Shown one piece after another: positions 1-8,712 of a DNA stretch of 60,751 bases. The notes beneath the pieces are model-generated. The model was not told the DNA's origin, made no database searches, and saw nothing but the letters and a program-made list of their open reading frames with translations. How positions within the stretch are numbered: position 1 is the stretch's first letter; each line of letters begins with the position of its first letter. The DNA lies in NCBI GenBank assembly GCA_902773435.1, contig CACYEN010000117.1, positions 1-60,751 of the forward strand, given 5' to 3'. The DNA is from an uncultured Lachnospiraceae bacterium (GTDB lineage: Bacteria; Bacillota; Clostridia; Lachnospirales; Lachnospiraceae). The translations under genes and the position numbers were made by a program.

Positions 1-7
1 GGTCTGC

Positions 8-628
8 TCAGGCCGCGAGGTCCTCGATATACATATCCCCGAGATGGTAACCGGAATCACAGGCCGGGTCCTCCGAGAAGCCGAAGTTGAACCGCCCGAT
101 ATACCGGTCATCCTCAAAGTCGCTCACATAGTAGCGCTCCGCCGTCACGCGCGGGGACCGAGGATTCGAGTTGTCTATCCCATAGAGTCTGAGCTCGTAA
201 AATCCGCCGTCGCCGGAAGCGGCGGGCACTCCGTAATATCCTTCGCTGAGGACGAGACTGTGCCCGTAATAATCCAGTTCCCCGGCATCGACGACACCGA
301 ACACATTGGTGAGTACCCGGTCGATCTCGTCCTTGCTGAACCAGAAATAATTGTCGTTTATCGTACTTTCAAATTTCCTGTGATAGATATAGTCCTCAAC
401 AAATGTGGCGAGCACATCCGCCTCGAGCATCGGCCAGACTCTCATGACGTCCTGGTACTCAGGGGTGAAGAAGTCGAGGAAGCAGTCGAGCGAAATCTTA
501 AGATCCTCGAAATCGTCTTCCGTAAAGGAACCCGCGCCCGCGCTGACCGGCGATGACACCATAAACATCGCGAGGACGAGCGCTGCGGCGATCAGCCTTC
601 TGAGATGAAGAAGTCTGCTTCCGTTCAT
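8..628 (-). CDS. Secreted protein of unknown function
   Basis: I do not recognise the family. The 206-residue product starts with a basic stretch and a hydrophobic segment (about residues 10-28) ending in SPVSAGAG, a typical signal peptidase I site with no cysteine. The mature part is acidic and rich in aromatic residues (Tyr, Phe, Trp), with no known motif seen. The start is supported by an AAGGAGGAGAG ribosome site just upstream. It lies 36 bases after the deoR-type gene on the same strand, so it is probably the last gene of the sugar operon. Its function cannot be stated; a surface or cell-wall role is only a guess from the signal peptide. Confidence 0.72.
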   Translation of the reverse strand: MNGSRLLHLRRLIAAALVLAMFMVSSPVSAGAGSFTEDDFEDLKISLDCFLDFFTPEYQDVMRVWPMLEADVLATFVEDYIYHRKFESTINDNYFWFSKDEIDRVLTNVFGVVDAGELDYYGHSLVLSEGYYGVPAASGDGGFYELRLYGIDNSNPRSPRVTAERYYVSDFEDDRYIGRFNFGFSEDPACDSGYHLGDMYIEDLAA

Positions 629-664
629 TTTTCTCTCCTCCTTAAAATAAAAAAGTGGTCATTA

Positions 665-1504
665 TCATAAACCCGGCTTCAGCGGTTCTATTATGACTTC
701 CGTGCCGGCTTCCCTGCACTTCTCCAGGATCGCCATTTTATCCGGACAGGCGAGCACCCCGCTGTCCGTTATGATCGTGCCTGCTTCACGGACGTCGCAC
801 ACGCCGAACGGCGCGCAGCGGTTGATCTTCGTGTGGTCCAGCAGGATGAAGAGCTCCTGCGACCGGCTGATCAGCCTCCTCTTGGCGTCCGCCTCCTCCA
901 TCGTCATGTCCGTCAGCCCCTGCCCGAAGGTAAAGGCGTGGGAGGAGAGGAAGCACTTGCTGATATTGATCTGCTGGAGCGTATTGCTGATCGGATGCCC
1001 CACCATCGAGAGGGCGCTCTTCCGCACGAGCCCCCCGCACATGATGAGGTCCACGGTCTCGGAGCTCGCGAACTGGAGCACCACGCTGATGCTCGTCGTC
1101 ACGACCGTGATGTGCCTGTCGAGGAGGCAGGCGCACATGTGGAGCGTCGTCGTGCTCGGGTCGATCGCGATGACGTCGCCGTCCTTCACATATTCAGCAG
1201 CCCTCGCCGCGATCACTCTCTTGGCGTCGAGCTCCCGGTAGAACCGCTCCTCGATCGTGGAGTCCCCGTAGGGGGGAAGCTTCATCGCCGTGTCGTCTTT
1301 TCTCGAGGCTTTAACGCCCCCGTACACGCGCTCCACTTCCCCGGTCTTCTCCAGCTGCAGGATATCCCTGTAGATCGTCATCGAGGAAACGTTGAGCTGT
1401 TTCGCGAGCTGGTCGATCTTCATGCATTCGTTCTGGTCGAGCTGGTCAAGCTGCTCCAGAATCTTCTGCTGCCTGGAGTAAGGCAGCTCTTTCATTTCCC
1501 TCAT
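665..1504 (-). CDS. DeoR-family transcriptional regulator of the sugar operon
   Basis: A 279-residue regulator of the DeoR/GlpR type. Residues about 5-60 form the winged helix-turn-helix (QQKILEQL, then MTIYRDILQLE followed by the VYGGV turn typical of this family). The rest is the DeoR sensor domain, which in known members binds a phosphorylated sugar and releases DNA. The reading frame is open to 1627, but that would overlap the aldolase gene. The ATG at 1504 is preceded by CGGAG at good distance, so I chose it. The gene is the seventh of the operon, behind the aldolase, and is expected to repress it and respond to its phosphorylated intermediate. That role is inferred from family and position. 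Confidence 0.9.
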   Translation of the reverse strand: MREMKELPYSRQQKILEQLDQLDQNECMKIDQLAKQLNVSSMTIYRDILQLEKTGEVERVYGGVKASRKDDTAMKLPPYGDSTIEERFYRELDAKRVIAARAAEYVKDGDVIAIDPSTTTLHMCACLLDRHITVVTTSISVVLQFASSETVDLIMCGGLVRKSALSMVGHPISNTLQQINISKCFLSSHAFTFGQGLTDMTMEEADAKRRLISRSQELFILLDHTKINRCAPFGVCDVREAGTIITDSGVLACPDKMAILEKCREAGTEVIIEPLKPGL

Positions 1505-1598
1505 ATCGATTCTCCGTGAGTGCCACTGCCTGTATATCCTGAAAATGTCTTCTCCGCACGCAGAAACCGCCCTGACAGACACCGGGGATGAGCCCGTT

Positions 1599-2237
1599 TC
1601 ACTTCTGTCCGTACTGGTTCGCGACAAAATCCGCCATGAAGGCGACTTTCTCGTCGTCGATCGGCACCGGCTTGCCGATGCAGAGCGCCTTGAAGTAGAT
1701 CTTCGAGGTCATCTCGAGGACGGTGCCGGCCTTGAACGCCGCGTCGATGTTGGAACCGACACAGACCGCGCCGTGGTTCGCCATGAGGCAGGCGACGCCG
1801 TTCCCGAGGGCTTTGACGACATTTTCAGCGAGTTCCGGGGTTCCGGGAAGCGCGTATTCCGCGCATTTCACGGTGCCGCAGAGCAGCTGGGCCGCCTCAT
1901 CGATGACGGGGGGGATGTCCATGTGGAGCAGGGCGAACACCTGGGAATCCACCGGATGGGTGTGGATGATCGCGTTGACGTCGGGGCGGGCGTTCATGAT
2001 CCCGACGTGCATCCCCGACTCGATGGTGGGTTTCCGGATGCCGTCCACGATATTGCACTCCGAGTCCAGGACGACGACGTCGTCCTCGTTGATGATGTCA
2101 TAGGGCATGCCGGACGGGGTCACATAGATGAGCCCGCTCTCCGGGTCGCGGAGGCTGATGTTGCCCCAGGTTTCCACGGTAAGTCCCGACTTCAGCATGC
2201 GGAGTCCGCTGTCCACGATCAGTTTCTTATAGTTCAT
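1599..2237 (-). CDS. Class II sugar-phosphate aldolase (FucA/RhaD type)
   Basis: A 212-residue class II aldolase/adducin-fold enzyme that splits a ketose 1-phosphate into dihydroxyacetone phosphate and an aldehyde using zinc. The key residues fall at the positions known from L-fuculose-1-phosphate aldolase: E73 (catalytic), H92 and H94 (in the IIHTHP motif) and H155 (in ANHGA). The TPSGMPY phosphate-binding segment is at about 40-46, and the length matches FucA. It follows the FGGY kinase in the operon, so kinase product to aldolase is a sensible sequence of steps. Whether the sugar is fuculose, rhamnulose or a ribulose cannot be decided from sequence alone. No matching isomerase gene is in the window. 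Confidence 0.92.
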   Translation of the reverse strand: MNYKKLIVDSGLRMLKSGLTVETWGNISLRDPESGLIYVTPSGMPYDIINEDDVVVLDSECNIVDGIRKPTIESGMHVGIMNARPDVNAIIHTHPVDSQVFALLHMDIPPVIDEAAQLLCGTVKCAEYALPGTPELAENVVKALGNGVACLMANHGAVCVGSNIDAAFKAGTVLEMTSKIYFKALCIGKPVPIDDEKVAFMADFVANQYGQK

Positions 2238-2368
2238 TTCACGTCCTTTCTGCAGACCCCGTTATGTCTGCCGGCTGCCTGGCCATAATTCCGCGATAAC
2301 CGCGTCGGCGGCCATGGCTGTTTATATGTTCTTCCCGCATTGTTTCCGGGTTATTCCCCCAGTCTTAC

Positions 2369-3799
2369 TCACGGGCTGTAGATCTTCGTCGTAAGCGAAC
2401 TGCATACGATCTTCCTCAGCTGCCCGTAGGTATACTCGGGATGGAAATAGGCGATCTGCGAGACCGCGTTTCCGACGGAGGAACACTCCATATCGCAGGC
2501 CGAGACCGGAAGCCCGGTCTTCTCCGCGCAGCGCTCGTTGATCATACGGTTGCGGGAGCCCCCGCCGACGATGTAGATCCGATCGTAGCTCTTCCCGGTG
2601 CAGCTCATCACGGTCGTGAGAACCTCCGCGAAGCTGTCCCCGAGGGAAATGTAAGTGGAGGCGAGAATCAGCGGCCACGGGCGCCGCGCCATATCCTCCG
2701 CCTTCCCGATGCCCGCGAGATCCATGATCTCGTCCGCCATACACTCAGGATTGAAGAGCCGCGCGTCGTTGACGTCGAAGTGGCGGGCCGAATCCCTGCA
2801 GGGATCCGCCAGGGCGGTGAAATCATTCCAGCTGATCTTTTCCCCGGTCTCCCTCTGGTATTCCTCCTTCAGCCGCTGGATGATGAACATCCCCGCGTTG
2901 TTGCGCAGCAGGGTCGTGTAGCCGAAGCCGCCGACCTCGTTGGTGAGATGCGCCTCGTACACCCGGTCGTCGACGATCGGCGACGCGCACTGGGCCCCGA
3001 CGAGCGCCCACGTCCCGGAGCTCACGAACAGGTACTCGTCCTCCATTGACGGGATCGCGAGGGCCGCGCAGGCGGTGTCGTGGGAGGGCACGCAGAGGAA
3101 GGGGATGTCATAGCCGATCCCGAGTTCGTCGAGGATCTCCCGCTTTATATTCCCTATGAGCTTTCCGTGCTTTCCGATCTCCCCGAAGATGTCCGCCTTC
3201 ACCCCGGCGTACTCGCAGATATCCTCACAGATCGTCATCGTGCGCACGTCCATCATCTGGGTGGTCGAGAGCTCGCAGGGCTCATTGATGACTTTCCCGG
3301 TGAAGAGCCACACGAAGATGTCCGGGACGAGAAGCATCTTCTCCGCCCGTTCGGTGATGTGGGGCAGACATTTTCCGATGCCCTTCAGCATGAAGACCGA
3401 GTTGATCCTGTCGCACAGGATGCCGGTGCGGTAGAACATCTCCTTCTGCTGCTCCGCGCTGAGCAGCGAAATCTCGCTCTCCCCGATCGGGTTGCGGTAG
3501 CAGAGGATCTCGTCGGTAAATCCGCCTTCGCGGTCGAGCATCTGGAAATCGACCCCCCACGTGCAGATCCCGACCGAGTCGATCCTGCCGGCCTTCTCGT
3601 GGGCCATCCCGAGGCCGCGCTTCAGGATCCCGAAGATCGCCGCCGTGTCCCAGTAGAGATAGCCGCCGCGCTCATGGATGCCGTTCGGTTCCTGCAGGAT
3701 GATCTCGCTTTCTATGGAAGTACCGTCAAAGCGGCAGAGGATGGTCCTGATACTGCTGTTGCCGCAGTCAAACGCGAGCAGGTTAAGTACGTCTCCCAT
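2369..3799 (-). CDS. FGGY-family carbohydrate kinase, rhamnulokinase-like
   Basis: A 476-residue ATP-dependent ketose kinase. The N-terminal domain opens with LLAFDCGNSSIR, the first phosphate motif of the FGGY/actin-like fold. The TWGVDFQML segment, and later FVSSGTWAL and IYIVGGGSRN, are characteristic of rhamnulokinases; catalytic Asp is expected in the SHDTACA segment. Start ATG has AAGGAGG upstream. It lies between the permease gene (25 bases) and the aldolase gene, and should phosphorylate the imported and isomerised sugar at O-1. L-rhamnulose is the best guess from kinase similarity, but L-fuculose or another deoxyketose is possible. Confidence 0.9.
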   Translation of the reverse strand: MGDVLNLLAFDCGNSSIRTILCRFDGTSIESEIILQEPNGIHERGGYLYWDTAAIFGILKRGLGMAHEKAGRIDSVGICTWGVDFQMLDREGGFTDEILCYRNPIGESEISLLSAEQQKEMFYRTGILCDRINSVFMLKGIGKCLPHITERAEKMLLVPDIFVWLFTGKVINEPCELSTTQMMDVRTMTICEDICEYAGVKADIFGEIGKHGKLIGNIKREILDELGIGYDIPFLCVPSHDTACAALAIPSMEDEYLFVSSGTWALVGAQCASPIVDDRVYEAHLTNEVGGFGYTTLLRNNAGMFIIQRLKEEYQRETGEKISWNDFTALADPCRDSARHFDVNDARLFNPECMADEIMDLAGIGKAEDMARRPWPLILASTYISLGDSFAEVLTTVMSCTGKSYDRIYIVGGGSRNRMINERCAEKTGLPVSACDMECSSVGNAVSQIAYFHPEYTYGQLRKIVCSSLTTKIYSP

Positions 3800-3824
3800 T
3801 TCTTTTCCCGCCTCCTTCCGTTCT

Positions 3825-4793
3825 TTAAGCAGCTCTTCTGGTTCTCACAAAGACGGAGAGCAGAAGGATGACCCCGTAGAGGGCGATCACGATATAGGAA
3901 TTGACCCGGAGCAGGTTGAGCCCCGTCGCGAGGCACTGGAACAGGATCAGCGCCCAGATGATGCCCCACACCCTCCCCTTGCCGCCGTTCGGGTCGACGC
4001 CGCCGAGGACGGCGATCAGGATCGCCCTCATCAGGTAGTTGGCACCTGCCCCCGCAGAAGCGGACGTGAGCCTCGAGGTCATGACGACCGCGGCGATAGC
4101 GACGTAGACCCCGGAGAGCATGTGCGTCCGGATAAGAAGGGATATATCGTCGATTCCCGAGAACTTCGTCGCGACCGCGTTTGAGCCGTACATGCGGAGC
4201 TTGATCCCGAAGGACGTCTTCTGCATGATGACGAGCAGCGCCGCGGCGGCGATGACGAACAGGATGAACTGGTTCGGGATGCCAAGGAACGCGTTGTTGC
4301 CGATCCCCGTAAATGACTCCGGATACCCCGACAGCGTCCCGCCCCTCGTGATGCCGAGGGCAATTCCGGTGGTCACCATCTGCATGCCGAGCGTGACGAG
4401 CATCGCGGGTATACGGAAGACCGCGACGATCAGGCCGTTCAGGAACCCGACGAAGATGCAGACGGCGGCGCAGATGAGGATGGACACGATGACGGCGGGG
4501 ACATTTTCACCGCCTTTCTCGATGTGGGAGTTCATGTACATCGTCATGAGGATCGAGCCGAGATTCGCGGAAGCGATGACCGAGAGGTCGATGCCGCCGA
4601 CCATCATCGGGATCATCATCGCCAGGGTAAAGAGCCCGATCTCGGGGATCTGGCGCGCGATGGACGAGAAGTTGCCCGGGCTGAAGAAAGAGGGCTTCAT
4701 GGCGGTAAAGAAGATCACGCAGCCGACGATCAGGACGATCAGCATGAGGTCTTCGCTTCCGGAGAGGATATTTTTCCCTGTCTTCTCTTTCAT
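3825..4793 (-). CDS. CUT2 sugar ABC transporter permease (second)
   Basis: A 322-residue membrane protein of the RbsC/RhaP/LsrC permease family with about eight to ten hydrophobic segments. The conserved GGIDLSV loop near residue 70 and the GGVDPNGGKG region that contacts the ATPase are present. The frame is open to 4844, but the ATG at 4793 follows GGAGGG at a good distance and gives an ATGA overlap with the stop of the other permease, so it is the better start. The protein should pair with the permease at 4790-5773 to form the membrane channel. The sugar is unknown; a rhamnose-type substrate is inferred from the kinase and aldolase downstream. Confidence 0.93.
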   Translation of the reverse strand: MKEKTGKNILSGSEDLMLIVLIVGCVIFFTAMKPSFFSPGNFSSIARQIPEIGLFTLAMMIPMMVGGIDLSVIASANLGSILMTMYMNSHIEKGGENVPAVIVSILICAAVCIFVGFLNGLIVAVFRIPAMLVTLGMQMVTTGIALGITRGGTLSGYPESFTGIGNNAFLGIPNQFILFVIAAAALLVIMQKTSFGIKLRMYGSNAVATKFSGIDDISLLIRTHMLSGVYVAIAAVVMTSRLTSASAGAGANYLMRAILIAVLGGVDPNGGKGRVWGIIWALILFQCLATGLNLLRVNSYIVIALYGVILLLSVFVRTRRAA

Positions 4794-5773
4794 TCTGCCT
4801 GCCCTCCTTTCTTTTCCTTCTTCGCGGCGGAGATCACCCTCCATCCGGTGATGCAGAAACTGATCAGGATGACCGCGCCGATGACCAGGTCCTTCCAGTA
4901 GCTGGAGACCCCGACGAGCGTCATGCCGTTGCTCAGGATCGCGATCAGGATGATGCCGAGGAGGGTCCCGAAGACGGAGCCCTTGCCGCCGGAGAGAGAG
5001 ACGCCGCCGAGGACGACCATGGCGAGGACGTCCATCTCATCGCCGTAGAGCGCCTCGATGGAGGCCTGCTGGGTCAGGTAGCACTTGATGAGGGCGCCGA
5101 GTCCCGCTGCCGCGCCGGCGAAGCCGTAGACGAAGAGCTGGACCCTGAGGATGCTGATGCCGCTCCGCTTCGCGGCCTCCATGCTCCCGCCGATCGCGTA
5201 GATCTTGCGCCCGACCTTGGTCCTCCTCAGGATGTACCATCCGATGAGAAGCATCACCGCGAGGGTGCCGACGGCGAGGACGAAGACGGAGGTCTTCGTC
5301 TTCTGGGAGAACCATGTCGGGAACCCGTGCAGGCGCTTTCCGCCGCTGGCCCTCATCATGATCCCGTAGATGATGTTCATCGTCCCGATCGTGATGATCA
5401 TGGTGGGGACCTTCAGCCTGTTGACGAGTATCGCGTTGCCGAAGCCGAGCACCATTCCGACAGCCGCGGAGATGATGTAGATCAGCACGAAGTTCCCCCC
5501 GTACTTCAGCATGAAGAGCGCCATAACGTACTGGGCCACCGCGGCGACGGCCATGAAGGAGATGTCGATTCCGCCCGAGATGATGACGACAAGGCTCCCG
5601 ACCGCGATCACGCCGTAGGCGGAGTAGCTCGTCAGGAGGTCCTGGATGTTGTCGGGGCGGATCGATTTTCCCTTCGTGATGACCGCAAGCACGGCGATGA
5701 GGGCGGCGACGACGAGAAGGAGCATGAATTCATAGCTTTTTACGAATTTTCCTGCGGTCCTGCTGTTGTTCAT
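4790..5773 (-). CDS. CUT2 sugar ABC transporter permease (first)
   Basis: A 327-residue multi-pass permease homologous to RbsC/RhaQ/LsrD. It has the SGGIDISF motif in the first third and the VLGGVSLSGGKGS motif near the C-terminus, both standard for CUT2 permeases. Its start codon overlaps the ATPase stop (ATGA), and its stop overlaps the start of the next permease in the same way, so the three membrane-complex genes are translationally coupled. This fits a fixed-stoichiometry complex in the cytoplasmic membrane. Confidence 0.93.
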   Translation of the reverse strand: MNNSRTAGKFVKSYEFMLLLVVAALIAVLAVITKGKSIRPDNIQDLLTSYSAYGVIAVGSLVVIISGGIDISFMAVAAVAQYVMALFMLKYGGNFVLIYIISAAVGMVLGFGNAILVNRLKVPTMIITIGTMNIIYGIMMRASGGKRLHGFPTWFSQKTKTSVFVLAVGTLAVMLLIGWYILRRTKVGRKIYAIGGSMEAAKRSGISILRVQLFVYGFAGAAAGLGALIKCYLTQQASIEALYGDEMDVLAMVVLGGVSLSGGKGSVFGTLLGIILIAILSNGMTLVGVSSYWKDLVIGAVILISFCITGWRVISAAKKEKKGGQAE

Positions 5774-7350
5774 ACCGCACCTCCTTCCGAATTCCCCGGT
5801 TCATTCGGCGACCGGCTGTCCCCGGCCGGCGGGCCTTCCGTCCCTCCGGTCCCGCTCTCGGGAGTAAAGTCCGTCTCGCGGCTGAACTCGCTCTCCGAGA
5901 CGGCTCTGCAGTCAATCTCCTTGATGATCCGGCCTCTGTGCATGAGAAGGGCTTTCGGACAGTTGTAGTAGATCTCCGGGACCTCGTCCGAGATCAGGAT
6001 GATGCTCATGCCCTTCCCCGCCAGCTCCCGAATCAGGTCGTAGATCGTGCTCTTCGCCGCGACGTCGATGCCGTTCGTGGGCTGGTCGAGGATGAGGACT
6101 CTCGGGTTCGTGGAGAGCCATTTTGCGATGACGATCTTCTGCTGGTTTCCCCCGGACATCGCGGAGGCGGGAATTTCGGGCTTCGCGCTCCGGATGCTGA
6201 GTTCGCTGATCCAGTCGTCGGTCATCCGGCGGCATTTTCCGCTGTTGATGAGGCCGAGGGCGCCCTTCAGCCTGTTGAGCACGGAAATGACCACATTGTT
6301 CTGTATGTTCTGGTTGAGAACCAGCCCCTGCAGCAGCCTGTCCTCGGGAACGTAGGCGATCCCCGCGGCGATCGCGTCCCGGTTGCTCCGGAGGTTCAGC
6401 TCCTTTCCGTCCAGTATGACCTGGCCGGAGTCCTGCGGATTCATGCCGAAGATCGTGGTGGCGAGCTCCGTCCGGCCGGAACCGAGAAGGCCGATGATGC
6501 CGAGGATCTCCCCCTCGTGGAGCTTGAAGGAGATGTCCCTGTACTCGCTCCCGCGGCTTAAGTCCCGCACCTCCAGCACGACTTTATCGCCGGACGCCGG
6601 AAAATCCTGGTGGTAGAAGATCGCCTGGCCGCTGATCATGCGGGCGAGCTCCGCCTCGTCGACGCTGCTGTTGTCGATGGTGCTGATGATCCTGCCGTCC
6701 CGCATCACGGTGATGCGCTCCGCGATCTCTATGATCTCGTCGAGCTTGTGGCTGACGAACATGATCGTGAGGCCCTTCTCGCGGAGGTCTTTCACGATCG
6801 AGAAGAGGACGTTGACTTCCTTTCTGGTCAGGGACGAGGTGGGCTCGTCCATGATCAGGATCCTGGCGTTCGTCGCGAGGGCCCTCGCGATCGCGACCAG
6901 CTGGCGGTCGGCGATCGACAGCTCCTCCACGAGGCTCTCGGGATCGATGGAGACGCGCATCATCTCCATGACATCGGCCGCCTTCTTCCGGATCGCGGGC
7001 CAGCTGACGCCCCTCACGGAGCTGTCGGTGTGGCGGTCAAAAGCGATATTTTCGGCAACGGTCAGGTTCGGGAAGAGGCTCAGGTCCTGGTAGATGACCC
7101 GGACCCCGCTGTTCATCGCGAACGCGGCGCTGACCCGGTGGACCGGGGTGCCGTCGAAGAAGACCTCGCTTCCGGGGTCGACGTCGATGATCCCGGAGAT
7201 GACCTTGATCATCGTGGATTTTCCGCACCCGTTCTGGCCGATCAGGCAGTGGATCTCCCCCTGCCGGAGCTCGAAATCCACGTCGCGCAGGGCGTGGACC
7301 CCGCCGTAGTGTTTGTTCACATGTCTCAGTTCAACTATTTTTTCACCCAT
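5770..7350 (-). CDS. CUT2 sugar ABC transporter ATP-binding protein (two NBDs)
   Basis: A 526-residue fused double ATPase of the RbsA/RhaT/LsrA type. The first nucleotide domain has a full Walker A (GQNGCGKST), the LSIADRQ signature and Walker B ILIMDEPTSSL. The second has the reduced Walker A GLLGSGRTE usual in this family, the MSGGNQQK signature and VLILDQPTNGID. So one site is likely the main hydrolysis site, as in relatives. The frame is open to 7485, but the ATG at 7350 begins the conserved N-terminus and the upstream part is coded by an intercistronic inverted repeat. It powers the two permeases encoded directly after it. Confidence 0.95.
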   Translation of the reverse strand: MGEKIVELRHVNKHYGGVHALRDVDFELRQGEIHCLIGQNGCGKSTMIKVISGIIDVDPGSEVFFDGTPVHRVSAAFAMNSGVRVIYQDLSLFPNLTVAENIAFDRHTDSSVRGVSWPAIRKKAADVMEMMRVSIDPESLVEELSIADRQLVAIARALATNARILIMDEPTSSLTRKEVNVLFSIVKDLREKGLTIMFVSHKLDEIIEIAERITVMRDGRIISTIDNSSVDEAELARMISGQAIFYHQDFPASGDKVVLEVRDLSRGSEYRDISFKLHEGEILGIIGLLGSGRTELATTIFGMNPQDSGQVILDGKELNLRSNRDAIAAGIAYVPEDRLLQGLVLNQNIQNNVVISVLNRLKGALGLINSGKCRRMTDDWISELSIRSAKPEIPASAMSGGNQQKIVIAKWLSTNPRVLILDQPTNGIDVAAKSTIYDLIRELAGKGMSIILISDEVPEIYYNCPKALLMHRGRIIKEIDCRAVSESEFSRETDFTPESGTGGTEGPPAGDSRSPNEPGNSEGGAV

Positions 7351-7413
7351 ACGCTCTTCCTGCCTGTTGAGATGCCGTCGCCCGGACCTTTTGATTCCGT
7401 CGTCCGGACAATA

Positions 7414-7482
7414 CACGGGCTGCCGCGGGGCGGCTCGGGAATCTAAGTCTAAATCCCAAATTCGCCGGCGCGGCAGCCCGTG
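7414..7482 (-). promoter_or_regulatory. Intercistronic inverted repeat after the binding-protein gene
   Basis: A perfect 13-bp inverted repeat (CACGGGCTGCCGC at 7414-7426 against GCGGCAGCCCGTG at 7470-7482) with a 43-base loop lies between the binding-protein stop (7528) and the ATPase start (7350). No U-run follows it on the minus strand, so it looks like an mRNA-stabilising or processing stem-loop rather than a full terminator. Such a stem would help keep the binding-protein transcript more abundant than the transporter transcript. Confidence 0.7.
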
Positions 7483-7527
7483 CATGTTCAGATTCTAAAG
7501 TTCAGCCGGAGAGTCTGTGAAAGGGCA

Positions 7528-8514
7528 TCAGAATCCGAAGCTCTCCCAGTTCTCAGCTGTGATGGTGATCGGGTTGTCGATCCAGAGCGTCTTGTCGTCA
7601 AGAGCGATGTCGCCCATATCCGGGATGACATAGTTCTCGTCGATCGTCTCGCCGTTGAGGACGGACTGGGCGATGTAGCAGGACGCGTAGCCGGAATCGG
7701 CCGGATTCCAGAGATAGCCGGAGGTGATGGCACCGGACTCAAGGTAGGCGGATCCTTCGCTCGGGATGATGTTGCCGAGGACCGCGATCTCGCCGATCTT
7801 GTTCTCTTCGGTGACAGCTTCCGCCGCGCCGATCGGGCCCTGGCTGCCGAAGCCGATGATGCAGTTGAGGTCCTCATAGGTCTTCATGAGGTCGAGGGTC
7901 GTCTCACGGGCAAGGGCGGAGTCTTCGCCGCAGGCGATTCTGTCGGTGCAGAGCTTCATGTCCGGATACTTCTCCGCGAGATATTCCTGAAGATGATCAG
8001 CCCACGCGTTGTGAAGCGGAACTGTCAGGCTGCCGACATAGAGGGCATATGTGCCGGATCCGCCGCAGGCCTTCGCAGCGTCTTCCGCTACGAGTTCAGC
8101 GAACGCGTCGTTGATGATCAGCTCGACGTCATAGTCCGCGCCGACCTGGGCCGGAGACTCTGTGGTGACGACGACAATCCCCTTCTCCTGTGCCTTTTTG
8201 AGGACACTCTCAAGGACTGTCGCGTCGTTCGGGACAACGCAGATCGCGTCTACCCCCGAATTGATCAGGTCTTCGATGATGTTGACCTGCTCCGCCGCGT
8301 CTGCCGTCGACGGGCCGAGGACATAGGCGTTGACGTTGTGGTCTTCGGCGAACTGCTTGACGCCGTCCTCAAAAACCCTGAAGTAATCGATGCCTACGAC
8401 CTTGACGACGACCGCGATTTCATACTGATCGTCATCCGCATAAGCAGTGTGGCCGAAAACCATCATTGAAGCGAGCATGGTCATGAGAATGAGAATGGAA
8501 ATTCTTTTTTTCAC
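7528..8514 (-). CDS. CUT2 sugar ABC transporter substrate-binding protein
   Basis: A 328-residue periplasmic-binding-protein-like protein of the LacI/ribose-binding fold (RhaS/RbsB/LsrB type). An N-terminal signal (hydrophobic about residues 5-21) ends at TAYADDD with no lipobox cysteine. The mature protein alternates Rossmann-like halves (for example DAICVVPND and GIVVVTTES). The track-like ATG further upstream lacks a ribosome site; the GTG at 8514 follows GAAGG by seven bases and begins VKKRISIL, so I chose it. It captures the sugar outside the cell and delivers it to the permeases. Its gene is first in the operon, followed by an inverted repeat. Confidence 0.92.
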   Translation of the reverse strand: MKKRISILILMTMLASMMVFGHTAYADDDQYEIAVVVKVVGIDYFRVFEDGVKQFAEDHNVNAYVLGPSTADAAEQVNIIEDLINSGVDAICVVPNDATVLESVLKKAQEKGIVVVTTESPAQVGADYDVELIINDAFAELVAEDAAKACGGSGTYALYVGSLTVPLHNAWADHLQEYLAEKYPDMKLCTDRIACGEDSALARETTLDLMKTYEDLNCIIGFGSQGPIGAAEAVTEENKIGEIAVLGNIIPSEGSAYLESGAITSGYLWNPADSGYASCYIAQSVLNGETIDENYVIPDMGDIALDDKTLWIDNPITITAENWESFGF

Positions 8515-8567
8515 AATAGCACCTTCTTTCGTGATGTGATGAGTTGTTGGCTGCTGCATAGACTGAT

Positions 8568-8594
8568 TTTATAACATTTTTTAACAAATCTCAA
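8568..8594 (-). promoter_or_regulatory. Candidate promoter of the sugar operon
   Basis: On the minus strand TTGAGA (8589-8594) is followed after 15 bases by TATAAA (8568-8573), preceded by TG to give an extended -10 element (TGTTATAAA). It lies about 55 bases upstream of the GTG start of the binding-protein gene in AT-rich DNA (8515-8700) that contrasts with the GC-rich genes. The spacing is short for a standard promoter, which the extended -10 may offset. No operator is proved, though the DeoR protein of the operon is the likely regulator. Confidence 0.5.
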
Positions 8595-8712
8595 CACGAA
8601 AGCGGGGGTATTTCGTAATAATGTCTGTTTTTGACAAATCCTCCGCCAAATTCTTATGCAATATTTATGATATGAGATGTTAATTTCTGGAATGTCCGCC
8701 AGCCCTAATCCC

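Noticed and set aside
7528-8514. Reading the first operon as an AI-2 (lsr) system
   Set aside because: The binding protein and ATPase are close to Lsr types, but the class II aldolase with FucA residues and the rhamnulokinase-like kinase fit a sugar, and there is no LsrF-type class I aldolase or LsrG gene.
8515-8712. A riboswitch or small RNA in the AT-rich leader of the first operon
   Set aside because: The leader from the candidate promoter to the GTG start is under 60 bases and shows no conserved aptamer-like folding that I can see.
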